Shown here: piece by piece, positions 12,280-24,326 of the stretch
How the letters are laid out: each line of letters starts with the position of its first letter
Position numbering within the stretch: position 1 is the first letter of the stretch
DNA from: Melieria omissa
Taxonomy: Eukaryota; Arthropoda; Insecta; Diptera; Ulidiidae
Direction: 5' to 3'
NCBI GenBank assembly: GCA_963971225.1
Contig: OZ020269.1
Coordinates: forward strand, 21,388,921 to 21,452,920
DNA: 64,000 bases
Translations under genes and position numbers: made by a program
Notes under the pieces: model-generated
What the model saw: only the letters and a program-made list of their open reading frames with translations
What the model was told of the DNA's origin: nothing
Databases searched by the model: none

Positions 12280-12472
12280 CATGAAAAATTTTAAGAATTT
12301 TTAGTTTTAGAATAGAAATTGCAGCCTAGAAATAGGCTACAGAAAATTTGCAAACTACAGGCGGAGGCAAACAGTTGAAGTGAACGTGCTTGAGACTATT
12401 TTGTGCTGCATATTTTTAGGCTGGTGAAATGCTAATCAAATTTAGAAAACATTTTAAAAGTCTATACTTATG
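12280..12472. repeat. Duplicated block, copy 1, with hairpin-forming core
   Basis: This block is repeated at 12897-13080 at roughly 85 percent identity by eye. The core has a perfect 6-bp stem with a GAAA loop (AGCCTA-GAAA-TAGGCT, about 12327-12342). It is followed by a second possible stem, TTTGC...GCAAA, bracketing CAGGCGGAG. A further identical run is GTGCTGCATATTTTTAGGCT. The flank upstream of each copy (CTTCAAATTCAGATGTG / GTTTAAATTCAGATATA) also matches weakly, so the true unit is about 610 bp. It may be a non-coding RNA or simply a recent segmental repeat. Confidence 0.6.
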
Positions 12473-12896
12473 TTTAGTACTAAACTACACCAACAAAGTT
12501 GATAATACAAACAATTTCATGTATAAATAAAGTGAATTTTTTGTGTTGTTGTTGTTTTTAACGTCTTTTTGTAATAATAATTATATTCTGGTTTAAATTC
12601 AGATATACAGATCAATAATTTTAATAACTTCAACTGATGTTTTCATTGGCAATAAGTGCTAATTTACTATTAGGTCGTTTAAGAACCCAGTACTTGCTTT
12701 CAGTCATCTAATGATTAATTTAATGAAATAGTTTACAGACATTATTTCGAGTACAGTAGGTTTGGAACTGTGATTAGTGCCACGGGTCATTGAGCATTGT
12801 CTATAAAATAGACCAGGACAGTTAATCAGGAAGTTAGTTTGGATTAGTCGTCCCAGTGGTTTCGTATACCTTTATTGCTAAAGAAGGAAAATGGTT

Positions 12897-13080
12897 CATT
12901 GAAAAATCTTTAGTTTTAGAATTCAAGTGGCAGCCTAGAAATAGGCTAGAGAAAATTTGCCAACTGCAGGCGGTAGCAAACAGTTGAAATAAACGTGCTT
13001 GAGATTATTTTGTGCTGCATATTTTTAGGCTGTCGAAATGCTAATAAAATTGAGAATAGATTTTAAAAGTGTTTACCTAT
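12897..13080. repeat. Duplicated block, copy 2, with hairpin-forming core
   Basis: Second copy of the 12280-12472 block. The AGCCTA-GAAA-TAGGCT stem-loop is unchanged. The second stem is also kept even though bases in its loop differ (CAACTGCAGGCGGTA against AAACTACAGGCGGAG). The 3' parts of the two copies diverge more than the hairpin region. Confidence 0.6.
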
Positions 13081-14573
13081 TGTAAAAGTATGTAAAAGTA
13101 TTTAAAAAAAGATCTTAGATCTCTTTGACCTAATTTTCAACTTAAACAAGAAAGTTGATAATTAAAAGAAATCAATAATAATTCAAATTTCTATGGAAAC
13201 AAATTTTTCATTTAATTCATTTGATTTCCTAAACAGATCTCAAATTTAATTTTTCATTTCATTTTCATTTCAAATTTTAATTTTAATAAAAAATACTTGA
13301 AAACCAAAATATCATATAACCAATTAAAGCATCAAATTCTTTACCACTCGCATACTTCATTATGTGTAATTTGAATATTTAAATAGATTTACCGTCAAAT
13401 TCCTGTCTAAGCATTTAAGAAGACAAATTCAGAACAGCCCCAAGCAGCTCATTTTGTGTCAGATTGCCCCAATTTCTTATCGTTTGCCCTTTTCAAAGTC
13501 AAAATGCAGCAACAAGCATTCAACAAGAATGAGCGAACTTTACAAATAGACATTTAATATTCTGAAAATATTCGCCTCCAGCCAAAACGACCGTAGCCTC
13601 TTTCCACTAACACAAAATCGAACGCATAATTCGAAAGGGTTTGCCCTGTGCCCTTGTAATTAATACCAAAAATACCACAAAATATAGTATTTGAACGCCA
13701 TAACTGGACGTGTCAATAAATGAAAATCGAATGGGAAAAACCACCATAAACACCTCAACCCCAGCGCACAACAACAATGTCAATGGAATGAAGCAGACAA
13801 TACTTGCGCGTCGGTTGATTGAAAATTCCCCCAATGCATTTTGTACATGTATGAGTATGAATACTCATTCAGTATGTGTGCATAATACATATGCAAATGT
13901 AAGTACGTATAAGTATGAATGACATTTAATCCTATTAGCGAACACACACACACGTACACAATCGACTAAAGTTGCACATTCCACTCCAACGAGAACTGGG
14001 CGGTCGCATTTATTTCGCCAATATTTGACTTGTAGTTTTTTTTTTTTCTAGTAAGGCATGCAAAAATCAATTTTTACGCGGCCCAGAGTTGAGCTAATAA
14101 TAGCAATTTTGAAAAGTATGCCAACATCTGTGCATAATAAAAATACAACAACAACAACATTATGCCCATTACGAGGCAAAAGAACGTGGGCCATTGAACG
14201 TAATTGAAATACATTTTTTAGTAATTGTAGGCCAAAATTAGAGTAATTTATAAGTGCATACAGACAAATGTTTTGTTATGTTTGTTATGTTTTGTAAGCT
14301 CAAAAAACTGTTGTTACTCCAGAAGCAAAGCAATTGACATCGTACATCGACAACCCGTACATCGCGGTTGTGGAATGGTTTCCCTGCGGATATTTTCCCC
14401 AGCACTTATGATCTCGATGGGTTCAAGGCAAGAGTCCTTAACCACTTCTCTCAAAATCCTATCTCCTAACCTTTATATCCGTTCTGAACCAACGCAACAA
14501 ACTTTGAGACCAGAATAGGTTTGATTGGCATCGCATAGAGGCCAAAGTTAAAAAAAAGCTGGAAATTTCGATA
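13081..14573. other. Spacer, nothing recognised
   Basis: AT-rich non-coding DNA with a short AC run near 13942-13952 and CAACAACAACAACA near 14147. No supported gene or element boundary. Confidence 0.4.
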
Positions 14574-15110
14574 AATTGCACCACAGCTGCTGAGAAGTTG
14601 TTCTTAGAGAGTTAAAATCTATTACTGATCCTCACTAGTTTTTACTAGTGGACATTTCTTTCAAACATACTAACCGCCTATCTTTAACCCTTAATCGGGC
14701 TTCCATACAAAATGATAGTTTATATAAAATGGGCTCCAACTGCTCCCAGGTTGCCCCCCAACATATCAAATATAAGACTGACTCCCTATTATTTTGCATT
14801 TCAAACATTTTTTCCATACATACCTACCCGCTAACTCCAACTTTTAAGGGGGCTGCCATACAAAACTGGCCATTTTCTTTGGAATTAACTTCCCACTTGT
14901 AAATGTAGTAAAGTAAGGGAGAAAACGTCTTATCTCGTAAAGTACTAAACCGATTTGAATGATTTATTCAGCGATCGGCAACATAATTGCGTACAAAAAA
15001 TACAAAATTTATTAAGGTTCAAAAATTCACCACCAGAGGGCGTCTCCCATACAATCGGAGTTGTGAGGCAGTAAACTGTTGGCTTTCTACGAAACAAAAA
15101 TCAAAATAAA
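14574..15110 (+). repeat. Dispersed repeat family A, copy 1 (uninterrupted)
   Basis: This block aligns with 41534-42323. Shared phrases include CACAGCTGCTGAGAA, TTCTTTCAAACAT, GGGGGCTGCCATACAAAACT, AATGTAGTAAAGTAAG, ACCAGAGGGCG and TTTCTACGAA. Inside, two half-units resemble each other (...CAAACATACTAACC...CTTCCATACAAAATG and ...CATACATACCTACCC...CTGCCATACAAAACT). No terminal inverted repeats or protein were found, so the class is unknown. Its value is as an empty-site control: where copy 2 carries a TTAA element, this copy reads AACATATCAAATATAAGAC without one. Confidence 0.75.
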
Positions 15111-16235
15111 CTGGCGAAACCTCATTAACCTTCCCACTCTGGCTCTACAATTTCATTTTTAATTTTTAAATTTTTAATTTTTTTTCATGTTTTTTTTCAC
15201 CAAACCGCAAAAAATTTGAGTTTTCAGCATCGAAATCCCATTATTAAGAATTTTCCTACAACACTTAATCATGCTCTATGAACATAGGTTGTAAAACTTT
15301 AAAAATCTATTTTTTTTAACAGACCCCATACATAGGTATGTACTTAGTTTAGTTTACTTATTTAGACTCATACATATGTACATTTACAGAGGCACAACAA
15401 CAAATGCCGCTCAGTTGTTACTTTGCCAGTTGATTCCAAGTATCTTCACTAATTGTAATAAAACAGAATATAAAAAAGTAAAGAAAGAAAAACCCAGAAT
15501 TCTAAAATAATGAAAAAAAAGAAGACACTTTAAACTCTCTGAGTCAGATATGTATTTTCTCATGGATAATCACCAAGCGGTAGAATACAAATCAAACTTA
15601 CCCGGCCGCTCATCAAATTATGCACAAATTAGCTGCTCATAAAATTGTATTATAACACTACAATTGAAAGAAAACATTTTTGTTTGACAATTTAATCTAC
15701 CACTAAAATTGCTACATATATAAATGAATATAAATATTTGATTGTATATCAAATGAAATTACTTATAATAATAATAATAAAACTACTTGTAACACAAATT
15801 TGCCTTTGTATTACAGGCCATTTTCTCTAATCTTCCCAAGCAAATTCAATTCAATTTCATTCTATATCATCACTTTTTACAAATACAGACTACAAATAAT
15901 ACTGCACTTTCTTACCGATCAATAAAGACAACAATGCGCATTATTAATGTGGCGCAACGTTCAAGCAGCCATTGGCCTGAAGCTAACTGTGACAGACAGT
16001 TAGTAACTTGACGCTTAATATTTTGACTACTAATTTTTCAGGTGCTTATTTAATTGCGATTTGATTGACACTATACTTTTTTATTCTTCACTCCCCTCCC
16101 CGCCACTTCAGACCACTGTTTATGTGCCTTGCATGTATAAATTTTTCATAAGCGGCATTGTGATCGATTGTGACTGACCAGTCAAATCATGTTGTCTGTT
16201 GATTTGCTTCATCAATTAATTTGCTCGTATTTCAG
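15111..16235. other. Spacer, nothing recognised
   Basis: AT-rich non-coding DNA with a short AAT-repeat run near 15768-15780. No supported gene or element. Confidence 0.4.
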
Positions 16236-16239
16236 TTAA

Positions 16240-16440
16240 CATTGGAATGATTGGCTAAGTCAGTCTGTCTTATATGTCCATACAAAGGGATACAAAATAT
16301 TTTAAAAATATTTTTAATTTTTTATTGAATTTGTCTTAAAAAAAGACACGAAATGTTTCCCATTTGAGAGAATTTTTTCCTTTGATAATAAACAAAAAAC
16401 CCTCTGTGGAGTTATTTTGACTCCTTTGGCCATTCTAGTG
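16240..16440. mobile_element. Small TTAA-flanked MITE (201 bp)
   Basis: The element is bounded by TTAA at 16236-16239 and 16441-16444. Its left end reads CATTGGAATGATTGG and its right end, reverse-complemented, CACTAGAATGGCCAA. These imperfect inverted ends with a TTAA duplication fit a piggyBac-like MITE. It has no coding sequence. A related right end (TTTCTAGTG then TTAA) occurs at 46886-46898. Confidence 0.55.
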
Positions 16441-16444
16441 TTAA

Positions 16445-18150
16445 TTAACATTGCTAGAATTAAATCGCCTTAGCATGTAATTACCTCATTGACTTAAATT
16501 GAATAAACCAGTTTTAGCTTTCACTTACTTAAATTGGGCAATTTGTGAGATTATTCAGTTAGTTAGAGAAAGTGAAATCCAAAGCTTATTTGAAATCTTA
16601 AAGGTTTCATTGCAATGAACTTAACTTGAAGAAATTTTCAAAAATACTACAACTACAGAACTAATGGTGAACTGTTGTTTTATTTTCATTTTTTCAATAT
16701 ATTTTCAACGAATGACTGCAAATTCTGGGGTCAAATTGTCTCTTATCTGCCCTGCAGTTCCTTTAGTTGTCTCGGTGACTCAACTAAAATAAAAGTCATT
16801 TCAAAAAACACACATTTTTTTCAATACATGTAAACTCAATGATTAAAAGACATGTTAGTCAATGTCAAAAGAGGTTGTATGACTTTTCAATTTGTCTCAT
16901 CTAAAATATTGTAACGATGAGGCACTCTGTGGCTGTGCTATGTGTGAATGCTTTTACGAGCATACTTTTGGGCACGCACTTTAGAGTACGGCAAACTTGC
17001 TATAATTCCGATATGGCGAGAATGGTTCGCGAAGGTGATGAGCTGTGCTAGAACAATCGAGATAATGAGTACAACTAGAATGAGCAAGAAACATCGACGC
17101 GATCAGAAAACAAGTATAAAAATCAGCAGTGTGCAGAGCAAAGGGTCGAGTCTGTGTTGAGCAAGCCAAGGGGAAATATGCAATAGTGTAATGTAGTAAC
17201 AAGTGTAAATTTGTAAATAAAGTGATTATTGGTTTCTGACTGCGTTTTGCGCTGAGTAATTGAAGAAGTTTTATTTTCAAGCACAATCCAGATACGAACT
17301 TACAGAAGTCATTTTTGGAACAATATATAAATTTCATATTTCTGATATTTGTACAATTTTAATGGTTTTTGATAGGAATTCCAAAAAGTTCAGAATATAA
17401 AGTTCAAAACAAAAAGGCATTCGACAGATTTGGACAATAATTTTTACTCTTTTCGATTTTTATAAATGAATGAAATATAAATTTAAATAAAAATGAATGA
17501 AATAAATTATTTTCCTATTTTGTTTATTTCTAGCCTATGAGCTGCGCTTAGATTGTTGTTGTATCCAAAGAAGTGGCAAACAGAGAATTGAGTCTTGGAT
17601 CCAAACTTGGATGGACAATTAAAGACCTGAGTCTTGGTAGTCATTTCAAAACAAGCACATGAAAAATATGCTTTTCAGTTTATGTTTGAAAATTTTGGGA
17701 GTTCAAATTGAATTCACCACATTTACAGCAATAAATTTCGTTAATTTTTTTAATATTTTTAAACGTTTTAAATTTAGCAATTTAAAATTTCTCACTTTAA
17801 CAATTAATTTTATTTCCTTCGCTTTCACCTCAAACATCGTACCATGTTTCTTTCTTTCTTCCTTCTTGTCTACTGCGTACTTTCATCTATTAAACATCTA
17901 ATACAATAAATTTAAATTTAATTTCCAACACTTCCAAGTTAAAGTTCCGAAAGCTCTTATGCCCAACGCTCCAAATCCACTCATGAATATTCCATGCATA
18001 GCACACGCCACACGCTCGAAGCACAACACTGCAGTTGTGAATCGAAAAAACACCAAATGCTGGTTGTAGGAATTTTGTTTTTAGTTGATTCGGGAAAAAC
18101 CCGTAAATGGATTTCACAAAAAAGTCCTTTTTCGCTTCTATTTTCAGCCA
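16445..18150. other. Spacer, nothing recognised
   Basis: AT-rich non-coding DNA. Short open frames on both strands have no family resemblance. Confidence 0.4.
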
Positions 18151-19130
18151 CAACACTTGAATCGCAGTTTACACACACACGCACGCACAAACACACACAC
18201 ACACAAACAAACACACAAACAGCACAGCTGGTGACGCACTGCTGCCTGCTGCCTGTTTCGACGCTCATTAACAAGTCGGCACATCGAGTAAATCAAGCGA
18301 GCGACTGACTTCATTAATTTTTAACCGTAATAGCTGACTGCCTGACTGACTGACTGCCTGACTGCCTGGTGCGTTGCTTCGCTACGCGACTGGTTGGTTG
18401 CCTGCCTGATTGCCCTTCTGTCTTCCTGGTTGGTTGCTTGTCTGACTGCTTTTCTGGGTGCGTTAGTGACCCTTGGCCAACCTGACTGTCTCTACTACGT
18501 TAAAAGGCGCACAGCCACACACCCAACCACTCCCCTTGTGCCCAATTAATGCCGCTTACCAACAGGCAGACCAAGCAGCTGGCAGCTGAATGCTTGCTGC
18601 AGCATTTTATATGACAACAACATGTCGACTGGACGCCATTTACTGGAGGCCATCATGGGTCTCCATTATTTTTAATTTTGACTTTTTTTTGTGCTCTTTG
18701 CGGCGAGTAGGTAAAAGCATTAGCGAAGAAATAATGCCACAGCGCCACTCACTGCTGGCTGTTGACCGCTGACACGTCGATGCGACGCCATTATGCACTT
18801 TAATGACATGTTGCCGGCTACACACACTCGACCAGCTGTCGCTCAGCGCGTACACGTTTTCACATTTTCATTCACTACAACGTCGCGCATACAAATTCGT
18901 CGCCGAGGAAGACATTTAAGTTTGCACGAGACCGAAACGGCAACTGCAGGCATTGGCCTCGGTTCGCTGGCTGCCTTTTCTGCTGCAATTTATGTGCGCC
19001 ACGTGACGCGGGTGGCAACGCTTTGTCAGTGTGCGTGTGTGTGTTTGACTGCAAATATTTGCACAAAACTAAATCATAAATATGAAATGAAGTCGACCAT
19101 GCCGACTGTGCCTGAGAGTACACATTAAAT
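18151..19130. other. Simple-sequence-rich, GC-richer stretch
   Basis: Contains a CACACA run (about 18172-18215), a CTGACTGC/CTGCCTGA-type low-complexity block (18332-18450) and a GC-richer tail. Overlapping open frames on both strands look compositional. Possibly regulatory, but nothing specific is supported. Confidence 0.4.
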
Positions 19131-20195
19131 ATTTACAAAGTAATTAAAGGTTCTTATGAGACACTCGAATTGCTGCGACACTGCCGACACTCAAAGAGAA
19201 CGTTGAAAGAAAAGATTTTCGCGTGTGCGGTAAATTGCTTTAGTTGCGATAGAAGCTACAAATAAATGGAAAAGTTAAATAACAGATAACTTCTATAACA
19301 GATCTGTAATCAACTTTGATGCTTCGATTTCCTTTGGACTCAAATCCAGCTACAAATCATATCGACGCTTTAAGTTGAAGGAAAAACTAATCTTGCACTC
19401 GCACTGCGAAATGTGATTTATAAAAGTTTCATAATAAAATAAGAGGACCGTAATAAAAACCAATAAAAAGTAAATACATTTCTCAGCTCACAACAATTGC
19501 ATGGAACAAATGCTGCAGGAAAAATGCACTCAACTCGATGCCAACTCAAATCGTTTGGGTAAAAACTTTGTGCTCGCCGTTGCGCTGAAAAGTCATTCAA
19601 TGGTCAGCCGGGAATTGCAAGAATTTCACACTCAAAGAAAAACTGAATCATTTCTGAGAAAATTTTCATTTTCTGAATTCACACTAAATAACTAATAAAA
19701 TATGAAGGAAATTCTTTCTGAAAAGAATTTTTTTTATTCACAGTAAAAAACACATAAGTAATGATGGAAATTTTTTCTGAGAAGAATTTCATATTTTTTC
19801 GTTTACGACAAATAACTGATAAAAAGTGATAAAAAATATGAAATTTAATTTATTTAGTTAACAGAAATAAAAAGAAAATAATGGAAGAAAATATCAAATT
19901 CATTGGTGCACACATTAATTTTAAAGCACAGTTTATTGTAATCAAAATGATAAAAAAATTGCAACAATTTCTTTAGAATATGCATTTTCTTACTAAAAAT
20001 AATATTATGCAATTTAGTTCTGCTGACTAATGCAAACGTAGTTCGTATCCATGGATTGTGTCAAAAAAAAAACCTCTGAAATTTGTTAACGCAGTTCAGC
20101 ATAGTAATCACTTTTATTTCCGTCACTTGTTTCACTTCACTGATCCATTACTTACTTTCCTTTTACTTCAATTTTCTTATCCGTATTACTCTGTT
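19131..20195. other. Spacer with short similar words
   Basis: AT-rich. The phrase GGAAATT(C/T)TTTCTGA then AAGAATTT recurs at about 19708 and 19768, probably a short duplication. No gene recognised. Confidence 0.4.
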
Positions 20196-20377
20196 TACGA
20201 GGGCGGGTCAATAAGTCCGTGACTTTTTAAATTTCCCGCCTCTTAATTGAAATGGCAACACTGCTCCCGTCAACAATCATCTGTCAGTTGACTCTTGTCA
20301 AAAATTGAACAAGCTGCGACATTTAGTTTGTTTTTGACAGCCGTTAATACCAGACTACCGCGTTGACTGAGAAGAAA

Positions 20378-20410
20378 ATGGAAAAAAGTGAATTTCGTGT
20401 GCTCATTAAG
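20378..20410 (+). pseudogene. mariner transposase N-terminus (truncated)
   Basis: Eleven or so residues, MEKSEFRVLIK, match the conserved start of mariner transposases and then run into inverted sequence. Only the first strand of the N-terminal DNA-binding domain is left. The rest of the helix-turn-helix domains and the first two catalytic aspartates are gone. Confidence 0.8.
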
Positions 20411-20560
20411 CAAATCTCTTTCCGCCGAGCCATTTCTTCAAGTTTGGAAACAAGAAATAGTCACTTGGGGCTAGATCGGGTGAATAGGCGGGATGAGGGA
20501 GCAATTCGTAGCCCAATTCATGGATTTTTGCCATGGAAACTGCACATTTGCCTGACCGGA
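20411..20560 (-). pseudogene. mariner transposase C-terminal fragment, inverted
   Basis: On the minus strand this reads SGKCAVSMAKIHELG, then the LLPHP...YSPDLAPSDYFLFPNLKK block and WLGGKRF. SPDLAPSDYFLFPNLKK is the signature around the third catalytic Asp of mariner (D,D34D). No stop interrupts it, so the fragment was moved while still intact or has decayed little since. Confidence 0.85.
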
Positions 20561-23358
20561 GCCTAACTCATTCTTGAACGTTTCAGTATCGCCTCGAACC
20601 GTCTCTGCAATAATTCCCGCAAAATAAGTATGCCCCTAAAAATATGCAATGCTACTGCTGCCAACCAACATCCGTTCAGTGTTGTGTGATGCCCAGAGTT
20701 TGACTGAGCGACCTGCTCAATCATCACAATATGAAATTGAAGCATAAAGAAATCAGCTCACGCCATGGCGATGTCATACGATTTTTTCTTTGGAGTATTG
20801 TGAAATTTCTATTCTATGCGATTAAACCACAAACAATTCCTGAGTTCAAGGCCAAGATCCAAAATATTATATGCGAGATTAAATATCTTTACTTTTTATC
20901 TTTCTTTTCCTTTCTGCTTTCTTTGTCAAAATGTCAACGAGAATCGAGAAAGGACCTTTGCCGGATAATTAAATATTTTACAGTCTCGAACTGGGTTCCA
21001 GACGCTTTATAGTTAGGCACTTTAATTAGAAGAGTGAAACCAATGATTGTAGGGACTTATTGTGCCTCAGCCCAAGTCGAACAACACTCTAAGCTTAGTT
21101 TGCAGATGGAACTGAACTCGAAGATGAGATCGCAGAAAAAGGAATGGAACTGGATGAAAAACTGACTATGCCAAGATACCATAAATGACCTCTAGTTTCA
21201 CGTATATATCAACATTTGAATGGGTCTCGGAAAAATTAAAAAATTTGTTCCCACGGTGTAATAAATGAAAAGTTTGTGTTTTCACTCCGTGCTTTATAAG
21301 ATTGTCATTTTTCTTTCGATTAAATTGATGTTAGGCTTTATATTTGCACAAATAATATATCTTTCATCTACAATTTTAAAACCTGAGGAGATAATTTTTT
21401 TATCTATAAAAAACCCATTCGAAAATGTATAATTTTTTTAAAATGGTCAAAAAATTTAATTTTTTTCAACATTCACCGTCAGTAACTTCCCCAAATCTCG
21501 ATAATTTATATATCGTTGGAAAGGTTAGTTAATTAGCTTCTGATGTGTTAGCCGGATGGTTGGTTTACGAGATATGTGCTCATAACTCAAATAGAATGAG
21601 AGAAAAAAACGTGTTTTTCGAAGATTTTTCAAAACGCTTCTTAAGACAATTTTTTGATTTTAAGTATCGTGTTCAACAGCCGAAGATTAGTCTAAAAAAG
21701 ACTTTATTTTTAGGAGCATTTTTCATGTCGAGTAGTGTAATCAATTTTACCAATAAATAATTTCAACAATTTTCATAAAAAGGAGCCCAATTTTTTATTA
21801 TTGTAGTCTTTGTACTACAACCAAAATGAAATACAAACAATTTTTTAAGTGCACATTTCGGAACGAACGAACTCGCACAGTCCCATAAGCGCCTTGAAAT
21901 CTGCTATCAATATTTGCTTAACTTTACAACACATTCTAGCAACAACAACCACATTGCACTCTTTAATATTTCGAGTTATTTACTTCATGCTTCATACTCA
22001 TTTTTATTACTATTGAACGTGTTTTTGTTGTTGCATTTCACATATGTACTTCAAAATAACCACTTAGAGCTAACGTCAGTCAGTGTATTGAAAGGGAAGA
22101 AAAGAAACGTTAATATTTTCCGGTAATTACTTCTAATGTGCGCGTTCGAGTGTGTAAAGATTTACATTAATTTTTTTTGTTCATATTTTCTTATTTTGTG
22201 CCAAAAACTTGCAGCCAAAGTCTTTGGTTTGTATGCATGATTGAATATTTTGCAATTCAGCAAAGTCATCAATATATATTAAGGCAGCAACAACAACAAC
22301 CAAAATTATAGCGACAACAACAACAACCATACAGCCATTCATCGATTGAGTGCCATTTTGCCACTTCATTAGTAAAGCAACAAACAGGCCGCCATCCACA
22401 CATGCGCCACTTACAGCCTAACGAACTGTGTCAGCCAGCCAGTCAGTCAGTAACTGGCTCACTGAATGTCTAACTGAGTGTCTAACCAAAACGCTTGACT
22501 GGGTCGCCGCCTGCCGCCGACGCATTGATTGCAGCACGTGCCGCGCTCACTTTTCAGCTTTTTCTGTTTTATTTGTTCACTCCTCTGCTGCACGTTTCAC
22601 GTCTACACGCCCTAATAACGCCCACATTTGTTCGCCAATTCACTGCTTCATTTTATTTTTACTCTTTCAAATAACTCGAAATGGCCAAATGGCCAAATTG
22701 CCACAGCGTGAAGCAGAACGTTTCTCTATTTGCCATTTTCACTACAAGGCGGTTGTGCTGCACTCTTTTCACCATCAATTTTACGGCTAATTGCCAGTCG
22801 ATCGCACAAGCGCTTCGTTTCCGCGGCATGCAATGCGACGACGCGTCAAAGTGCTCGAACTGCCACTAATAGACGTCGTTTCCTGCTGGCAGCTATTAAG
22901 CGTGATGTTGTTGTTATTGGCTGTCAGACAACTGGTGTGGAATGAACTTCAGAACGACACAACAGACGAGCAACAAGGCAATTGAACTGACAGTTAACAC
23001 AAGAATGCCCAATAAAGTTAGAATGACTCTTTATTAAAGTTTTTCTTACTTTATTGCATGACTTTCTTAAAGTAAATCTTCCATGAATTTTTAGTTCTTT
23101 TAGTTTTCAAAATCAACTAAGGTTTGAGGGTTGAAGAAGCTCTTAAAGTTTAAAAAAATAGTTAAAATTTAAACAATAATGAAGGTGTCCAAGTGTTTAA
23201 AAATTTGATAAAAATTCGATACTATATTTTTCCTTTTTTTAAATTATTTTGAGTCGTATTTATTTAAGTTATAACTAAATAATTTAAAATTTATTTTAAA
23301 AAAAATTATAAAAATTCTATACTTTTTTATTTCATATTTTTTATTATTTTTAATTGTA
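20561..23358. other. Long spacer, nothing recognised
   Basis: AT-rich DNA to about 22250, then CAACAACAAC sequence (22288-22328) and a GC-richer stretch (22400-22990) with overlapping short open frames on one strand. The block 22425-22490 has a low-complexity CAGTCAGTCAGT/CTGAATGTCTAACTGA character. No gene, RNA or element end was recognised. Confidence 0.4.
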
Positions 23359-24324
23359 GGGTAATTCTTTGCAAGGTGCCACTCTTTGTAAGGTGCCACC
23401 CCTGCTCGATTTCGATGTTCCAGCAATCCAAGAAAAAAAATGCCTATTGTCATTTAAGGTATATATGTCAACATCAATTCTAATGTGGTTTTTGTGGGAA
23501 CATACGCAATGGTAAGGTCTGGGTAAATAAAAGTGTCAAATTTGGTTAGGAAAAAACATAAAAATTAAAACTGAAGCTTTTTCTTGCGGTGAAAAAGTAA
23601 CCAAAAACTTATAAAAAACTAAGGTAAATATCAGTGTTGGACTTAATTTTTAATGGTTTTTCATAATCCGATATGATATCCGAGCATATCGTAAAAGGAA
23701 CAAATTTATACAATGATTTCCAAAATACCATAAAAATGTAAAGTGCCACCTTTTTTTCTTTGTAAGGTGCCACCCCCCCTTTTTTCATTGTTTTGTGGTC
23801 CCATATCGGTATAATGACTTTTTATTGCTCGGAATCGTCATTACAATGAATTTAAAGTGTTCTTAGTCTAATTATCTTAGTATTAATTATCTATTTTTCT
23901 CTAATCTTATCATGAGGAATAAATTAGTTCAGTTTTGTTTATCAATTTCCATACAATTATTCGTTTCATTCGTTACCATTCAATTTCCATTTTGCTTTCG
24001 GTCATTTTCTATTCAATTCAAATTAAATTCAATAATCTTTCGTAAATTTTCTAAATCATGCATTTTTGCTTGAGATTTTTACGTTTTTAGCGGTTTTTTT
24101 AGGGGGTGGCACTTTACATTAAAAAATTTTAGGGTGTCGATTTTGAACACTTTGGGAAATTGGCTGTAAAATTCGTAATTACGAAAAATTCAATTGAAGT
24201 GTTACCTTGGATCATAGCTCTTTAAATCCTCTTTCCAACGGTATATTAAAATTGGCGATACGTTAATTTTCTAACGAATTATGCGCAAAAAAGCTATGGG
24301 GTGGCACCTTACAAAGAATTCCCC
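23359..24324. mobile_element. Non-autonomous TIR element (966 bp), TA target duplication, repeated GGTGCCACC motif
   Basis: The left end reads GGGTAATTCTTTGCAAGGTG. The right end, reverse-complemented, reads GGGGAATTCTTTGTAAGGTG. TA flanks both (23357-23358 and 24325-24326). The subterminal word AAGGTGCCACC or its complement recurs inside: at about 23374 and 23390 on the left, 23741 and 23765 in the middle, and 24105 and 24302 on the right, always near T-runs or pyrimidines. Repeated subterminal motifs are often transposase-binding sites. No open frame, so mobility would depend on a protein supplied elsewhere. The superfamily is not determined. Confidence 0.75.
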
Positions 24325-24326
24325 TA

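Larger units (their letters stand above)
20198..20560. mobile_element. Rearranged mariner element: 5' end plus inverted C-terminal transposase fragment
   Basis: The left end after TA (20196-20197) reads CGAGGGCGGGTCAATAAGTC, a mariner-type terminal repeat. An ATG at 20378 opens MEKSEFRVLIK, the usual transposase start, and breaks off near 20410. From there to about 20560 the minus strand reads an unbroken piece of the same protein's C-terminal catalytic region. It includes MAKIHELGYELLPHP, then SPDLAPSDYFLFPNL (with the D that ends the DD34D triad) and KKWLGGKRF. The internal part is thus deleted and what remains is inverted against the 5' end. No right-hand TIR was found. The element cannot encode transposase. 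Confidence 0.85.
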
